Source of the DNA: Mucilaginibacter pedocola
GTDB lineage: Bacteria > Bacteroidota > Bacteroidia > Sphingobacteriales > Sphingobacteriaceae
Reading direction: 5' to 3'
DNA length: 64,000 nt
Assembly: GCF_002013915.1 (NCBI RefSeq)
Contig: NZ_MBTF01000035.1
Span: 248,001-312,000, forward strand
Position 1 is the stretch's first letter. Each line of letters opens with the position of its first letter. A program made the translations under genes and the position numbers. The notes under the pieces are model-generated. The model did no database searches and was not told where the DNA came from. It saw only the letters and a program-made list of their open reading frames with translations. Below, piece after piece: positions 60,648 through 64,000 of the stretch.

Positions 60648-61442
60648 TTACCTTCGGCCGAGTGTGATAATAAGCAGTGCCGTATTTAACAGAAGCAAGC
60701 CCGGTTGCGCCAGGGTCGAAATGTCCTGTATCTTTTCGTTTTTGATAGCGCGTTTATTTTGCGCAACGTAGATAACATCCTTGCTTTGTAAAATGGTGGC
60801 AGGGTTAGAAACCGACCTGAAATCGTTAAGGTCGATGGTTAATGCGCGTGCATTTGCCATACCGCCCCTAACGATCTTTACGGTTTTTTCATCCGCTTTT
60901 TCGGTTAATCCTCCCGCCTGGGCTATCATATCTACTAAAGTGGTTTTATCGCTTACCAGCATGTAGCTTCCGGGGTTCCTTACTTCGCCAAACACGGCAA
61001 CCTTCAGGCTCATTATCTTCAGTTCGATAATTGGGTTTTTCAATACCGATTTTGCATAGAGCGACTGTATTTTGTTAGCCGCTTCTAACTTTGTTAAGCC
61101 GGCAACCTTCACCTTGCCTAATACAGGCAGCGCCACGGTACTGTCGTTTTCTACCTGGTAGGTTTGCGCCTGGGGTACAGATGCAGCACTACTGCTGTTC
61201 ACATTGCCCCCCGGCACGCTATACACATAGCTTATATCCTGCAGGTTGCGCATTTGCAGTACATCCTGCGTTTCTATCTTGTATTCAGGCGGCGCAGAAG
61301 TTATCGGCGGCATATTTTCGTTTACCGCGTTTTTCTCAAAAAGTACCTGGTTTTGCTTGTACGAGCAAGAGGCATTAGCCATAAGCAGCACACCACACAT
61401 CACAGCTAAAAGGCCCTTCGTTTTTTTGTTGATGTAAGCCAT
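60648..61442 (-). CDS. Polysaccharide export lipoprotein (Wza family)
   Basis: A 264-residue lipoprotein (lipobox ANASC, Cys26). Residues ~50-240 contain the Poly_export and SLBB-like repeats: YKIETQDVLQMRNLQDI, VENDSTVALPVLGKVKVAGLTKLEAANKIQSLYAKS, VAVFGEVRNPGSYML and TTLVDMIAQAGGLTEKADEKTVKIVRGG. The C-terminus carries a hydrophobic segment (PGLLLLNTALLIITL). Wza proteins form the outer-membrane exit pore for exopolysaccharide. The start is 4 bp after the glycosyltransferase stop, so they are co-transcribed. A Wzc partner is not in the window. Confidence 0.92.
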   Translation of the reverse strand: MAYINKKTKGLLAVMCGVLLMANASCSYKQNQVLFEKNAVNENMPPITSAPPEYKIETQDVLQMRNLQDISYVYSVPGGNVNSSSAASVPQAQTYQVENDSTVALPVLGKVKVAGLTKLEAANKIQSLYAKSVLKNPIIELKIMSLKVAVFGEVRNPGSYMLVSDKTTLVDMIAQAGGLTEKADEKTVKIVRGGMANARALTIDLNDFRSVSNPATILQSKDVIYVAQNKRAIKNEKIQDISTLAQPGLLLLNTALLIITLGRR

Positions 61443-61446
61443 GTTG

Positions 61447-62625
61447 TTAGTTGTTTTTTAGTTGGAGTTTTATTTGTGGTTCGTTTGCTCTTTGTGGTTT
61501 TTCTACTCTTTGCGGTTTTTCTGCAAGCCTTTCGCGGGTTATCTTCTCAAAATGCGCCGCGTATGAATTAACAATGTTGTCGATGTTGTAGAAATTTGCA
61601 ATCCTGTCGCGGTTGTTGGCTATCATGTTGTTGTACAGTCCGGTTGATTTCTGGATGTTCAGTAGGCTGAATGCCACATCATTCGCGGTAGAAAAATATT
61701 GTGCATTTTCGTTCAGCACGGCCCGGTTAAACACATTGTCGTTAGCGCAAATGAGGGCGTTAGAGGCCATAGCCTCCAGCAACGAGGGGTTGGTGCCCCC
61801 AACAGTGTGCCCGTGGAAGTATAAATTGGAATAGTACCTTAAATTGTCGAGCTTGTTTAAGGAGTAGATGCCCCCGCAAAAAACGATGTTTGGGTTGTTT
61901 TTAAACTTGGCTACCAGGTAATTGCCGAATACGTTGTTAGTATTGCCAACTACTAAAAATTTGCGGTTTGTTTGTGCCAGGGCATGCCCATCCAGTATCA
62001 TCTCTATACTGTTTTCGGGCTCCATCCGTGCAATTAGTATGTCGTAATTGTAAGGCTCAACATTGTACTCTTCTAGGCAGGCAAGGTTGGGCTCATCAAA
62101 CAGCGTTGCACCGTAAGGTATAAACACGGGCTCTTTACCGTATTTATTTTTGAGGTAGCGTTGTATTTCAATGGAGTCTGCTATCAAATGGTCGCTTGTT
62201 AATACAGCAAGCCGCTCGGCAACGCGCAAAAAGGCTTTCGTTTTTTTCGAGTACTTCGCTCGTGCCCATTCCATACCATCCATATTGGTGGTTATTATCG
62301 AATTAATGGGTAACAGCCATCCCCAAATAGAGCTGCTGGTATAGCCCAATTGAAGTATGATGTCAAAGTTTTTCTTTCGTGCATCTCTTATGCAGTTCAG
62401 GTCGTAAAAAAATTGGCCAACCGTACCCATCTTGTATTCCGGGTCGTAACAGTGGCAGATCTCTACTCCATTCCACTCCTTTTCCTGATAGGGATGGTTG
62501 TGGGAGTTATAAACTGTCACTTCGTAGTTTTTCTTGACCAAACCGGCCGATAGGTATTCCGCACATTGTTCAAAACCACCGTAGTGGTTGGGGATGCCTC
62601 TTGTTCCAATGATTGCTATGCGCAT
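61447..62625 (-). CDS. Glycosyltransferase (DUF1972 / GT4-like, rhamnosyltransferase type)
   Basis: A 392-residue cytoplasmic glycosyltransferase. The start at 62625 gives MRIAIIGTRGIPNHYGGFEQCAEYLSAGL, the usual start of the DUF1972 GT-B domain; an in-frame ATG 102 bp upstream adds a poor N-terminus. The C-terminal GT4-like half has ILIARMEPENSIEMILDGHALA, VFCGGIYSLNKLDNLRYYSNLYFHGHTVGGTNPSLLEAMASNALI (with the EX7E-type Glu). Similar enzymes add rhamnose or related sugars to exopolysaccharide or O-antigen. First gene of the minus-strand export group; a low-complexity tail (EKPQRVEKPQRANEPQ) is unusual. Confidence 0.9.
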   Translation of the reverse strand: MRIAIIGTRGIPNHYGGFEQCAEYLSAGLVKKNYEVTVYNSHNHPYQEKEWNGVEICHCYDPEYKMGTVGQFFYDLNCIRDARKKNFDIILQLGYTSSSIWGWLLPINSIITTNMDGMEWARAKYSKKTKAFLRVAERLAVLTSDHLIADSIEIQRYLKNKYGKEPVFIPYGATLFDEPNLACLEEYNVEPYNYDILIARMEPENSIEMILDGHALAQTNRKFLVVGNTNNVFGNYLVAKFKNNPNIVFCGGIYSLNKLDNLRYYSNLYFHGHTVGGTNPSLLEAMASNALICANDNVFNRAVLNENAQYFSTANDVAFSLLNIQKSTGLYNNMIANNRDRIANFYNIDNIVNSYAAHFEKITRERLAEKPQRVEKPQRANEPQIKLQLKNN

Positions 62626-62987
62626 GGTATATAGTATTATAGGTGGATAATATTTTCTATTACAGGTGTCAGTATTGTTGCCAGCTGTAAGGCCTTCTGA
62701 GGCAGGGCGTTTATAGCTGTAAAACAATAATGTAAATTACACTATGTGCAGTAAAAGGCGCGGGTTGAACAACCCATATAAGTAAAATGGCCGAGGCTGA
62801 ATGAGGGGTAGAGTACTGAATGAAGCAATAAGCAGTGAATAAAACGAACGGAACGATTTGGGTAGTGCTTTTACATAAGCTATGTTATTATATGCTACAT
62901 TTAAAACAGATGCGGGAGGGAGGGAATGTGTATAAAAAGGTTTTTTAATGCCGGGCGGCCTGGCCTGTTATTTAAGCAGTAAACACT
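62626..62987. other. Divergent intergenic region of the exopolysaccharide locus
   Basis: A 362-bp AT-rich gap between the glycosyltransferase (minus) and the acyltransferase (plus) genes. I find no coding frame of note and no clear TTTG/TAnnTTTG pair; TACATTTA near 62894 is a weak -7. A small perfect hairpin, GGGTT at 62762-62766 with AACCC at 62771-62775, is the only visible structure. Both promoters must lie here. Confidence 0.4.
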
Positions 62988-63653
62988 ATGAACAACGCTT
63001 TGAAATTTTTAACCAGGATAAACCTGAAAACTATTCGTTTTAACTTTAAATACTTCCCTTTTAAAACGGCAATAAAATTCCCGGTATTAATTTCTAACAA
63101 TGTTTTTTTACACCGTATGCAAGGGCGGGTAATTTTAAACGGGCCTATCCGAACTGCACTTGTGCAAATAGGCTTTGGCCGGATAGGGATATCGGATTTT
63201 AAACGGTCGCGTGCCGTGTGGGAAGTGTATGGCGATGTGGTTTTTAATGGCCGGGCATTTATTATGCATGGCTGCAAACTAAATGTTAGCGAAGGTGCGC
63301 AACTCATATTCGGCGACGATTTTAATATGAGCACCGAGTGTGCCATAGTTGCAGCTAAAAAAATAGAGATTGGCAATCACAGTGGTATATCCTGGGAGAG
63401 CTTAGTTATGGATACCGATTTCCACCACATAGCCGATGAAACAGGCGTGGTGTTTAATCACCCCAAGGAAATAATTATTGGCGATAACGTTTGGGTGGGC
63501 TGCCGTTGCACTATTCTAAAAGGTGCCGTTATCCCTAATGGAAGTATAGTTGCCGCAAACTCTATGGTAACTAAAGGACTTACAGGCGAAAAAAGCATTT
63601 TTGGCGGCAACCCACTTAGGGTATTAAAAAGTGGAATATCCTGGTGGTATTGA
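62988..63653 (+). CDS. Hexapeptide-repeat acyltransferase
   Basis: A 221-residue protein with left-handed beta-helix repeats from ~45 to ~205 (VVFNGRAFIMHGCKLNVSEGAQLIFGDDFNMS; KEIIIGDNVWVGCRCTILKGAVIPNGSIVAANSMVTKG), ending in the usual FGGNPLRVLKSGI cap. Such enzymes O-acetylate sugars in exopolysaccharide or O-antigen using acetyl-CoA. His126-type catalytic His in DTDFHHIAD may be active. Its N-terminal ~45 residues are basic and hydrophobic and could contact the membrane. It is convergent with another acyltransferase gene. Confidence 0.88.
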   Translation: MNNALKFLTRINLKTIRFNFKYFPFKTAIKFPVLISNNVFLHRMQGRVILNGPIRTALVQIGFGRIGISDFKRSRAVWEVYGDVVFNGRAFIMHGCKLNVSEGAQLIFGDDFNMSTECAIVAAKKIEIGNHSGISWESLVMDTDFHHIADETGVVFNHPKEIIIGDNVWVGCRCTILKGAVIPNGSIVAANSMVTKGLTGEKSIFGGNPLRVLKSGISWWY

Positions 63654-63706
63654 TCTGCCGCTACCATTCACAAACTGAACAACTGCTATAACCGCCGCGC
63701 TCGTGG

Positions 63707-64000
63707 TTAAATTATCGGCAGTACAAAGTCGCCCAAATCGTAAACTAAGCCGTTGTTTCTGTCGGCTATTTTTTTAGCGGGCGTGCCGCCTACAACGGTA
63801 TATGCCGCAACATCCCTCGTAACCACAGCACCTGCAGCTACTACAGCACCCTTACCTATTTTTACTCCGGGTAAAATTATAGCCCGCGAACATATCCAGG
63901 CATGGTCTTCTATAGTTACTGCGGCGCCTGTTTGGGCAAAATCGGGGCTGTTATAATCGTGGTGTAGGGTCCATATCATTACCTCATTACTCAGGTTTAC
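63707..64000 (-). CDS. Hexapeptide-repeat acyltransferase (WcaF type), N-terminus cut by window end
   Basis: The frame stays open to the last base (reading VNLSNEVMIWTLHHDYNSPDF across the edge), so the gene starts outside the window; 98 residues are visible. They have the active-site-type HHDYNSPDF, VTIEDHAWICSRAIILPGVKIGKGAVVAAGAVVTRDV and the closing VVGGTPAKKIADR, typical of WcaF/colanic-acid-type O-acetyltransferases. It lies tail-to-tail with the preceding acyltransferase (53 bp apart). It probably belongs to the exopolysaccharide locus continuing to the right. Confidence 0.88.
   Translation of the reverse strand, partial: VNLSNEVMIWTLHHDYNSPDFAQTGAAVTIEDHAWICSRAIILPGVKIGKGAVVAAGAVVTRDVAAYTVVGGTPAKKIADRNNGLVYDLGDFVLPII

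Noticed and set aside
62626..62727. N-terminal extension of the glycosyltransferase
   Set aside because: It adds 34 residues without similarity to DUF1972 proteins, which begin MRIAIIGTRGIPN.
1..64000. Insertion sequences, integrases, CRISPR arrays, tRNA or rRNA genes
   Set aside because: No transposase or integrase motifs, no regularly spaced direct repeats of array type and no recognisable RNA gene were seen on either strand.

Overview
The window looks like chromosomal DNA from a polysaccharide-degrading Bacteroidota soil or plant-associated bacterium, most likely family Sphingobacteriaceae and close to Mucilaginibacter or Pedobacter. The evidence is two SusC/SusD pairs, many secreted or lipoprotein glycoside hydrolases (GH9, GH51, GH127, GH76, GH92), Bacteroidota-type promoters (TTTG, 19-20 bp, TAnnTTTG), and a transmembrane beta-propeller/Y_Y_Y regulator. 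The genus is an inference. I see no rRNA, tRNA, CRISPR array, insertion sequence or phage gene. The window cuts a GH9 gene at its left end and an acyltransferase gene at its right end.

Layout. (a) 1-16.3 kb: a plant-glycan region with a GH9 end, three tandem ThuA-like secreted proteins, a transmembrane LuxR-type regulator, GH51 and GH127 arabinofuranosidases, and a SusC/SusD pair. Its likely target is arabinose-containing hemicellulose, pectin or glycoprotein glycan. (b) 16.3-20.5 kb: a tight four-gene carbamoylation cassette (SGNH-TPR protein, SxtJ-like protein, 49-residue DUF5989-like protein, carbamoyltransferase). (c) 20.8-32.4 kb: a sugar uptake and oxidative catabolism region under an AraC regulator, with a HAD phosphatase, a ribose-type ABC importer, three SDR dehydrogenases, a sugar lactonase, a KDG-type kinase, a KDPG-type aldolase and a galactonate-type dehydratase. 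(d) 32.5-35.8 kb: a kinase / response regulator / hybrid kinase module. (e) 35.8-39.7 kb: small unknown genes and an SDR-AraC-hydrolase group. (f) 39.8-56.3 kb: an alpha-mannan utilisation locus with a GntR regulator, a double-length mannose-6-phosphate isomerase, an MFS sugar porter, SusC, SusD, a SusE-like protein, three GH76 and one GH92. (g) 56.5-58.1 kb: a histidine kinase with an ethylene-receptor-like membrane domain, overlapping its response regulator. (h) 58.3-64 kb: an OmpA protein and the edge of an exopolysaccharide locus.

How the genes fit together. In the mannan locus, GH76 endo-alpha-1,6-mannanases and a GH92 alpha-mannosidase should release mannose, SusCDE should capture and import oligomers, and the MFS porter and isomerase should feed mannose to fructose-6-phosphate. 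GntR probably gates this through repeated operator-like sites. In the AraC region, an aldose would be imported by the ABC system, oxidised by an SDR, delactonised, dehydrated by the DgoD-like enzyme, phosphorylated and split to pyruvate and a triose phosphate.

The most notable signals are the ethylene-receptor-like kinase; a repeated 21-bp-spaced direct-repeat promoter architecture found at three promoters beside the AraC gene; a double palindrome upstream of the LuxR-type regulator; GntR operator-like repeats lying on a good promoter; the carbamoylation cassette; and the isomerase fused to a degenerate kinase-like domain.
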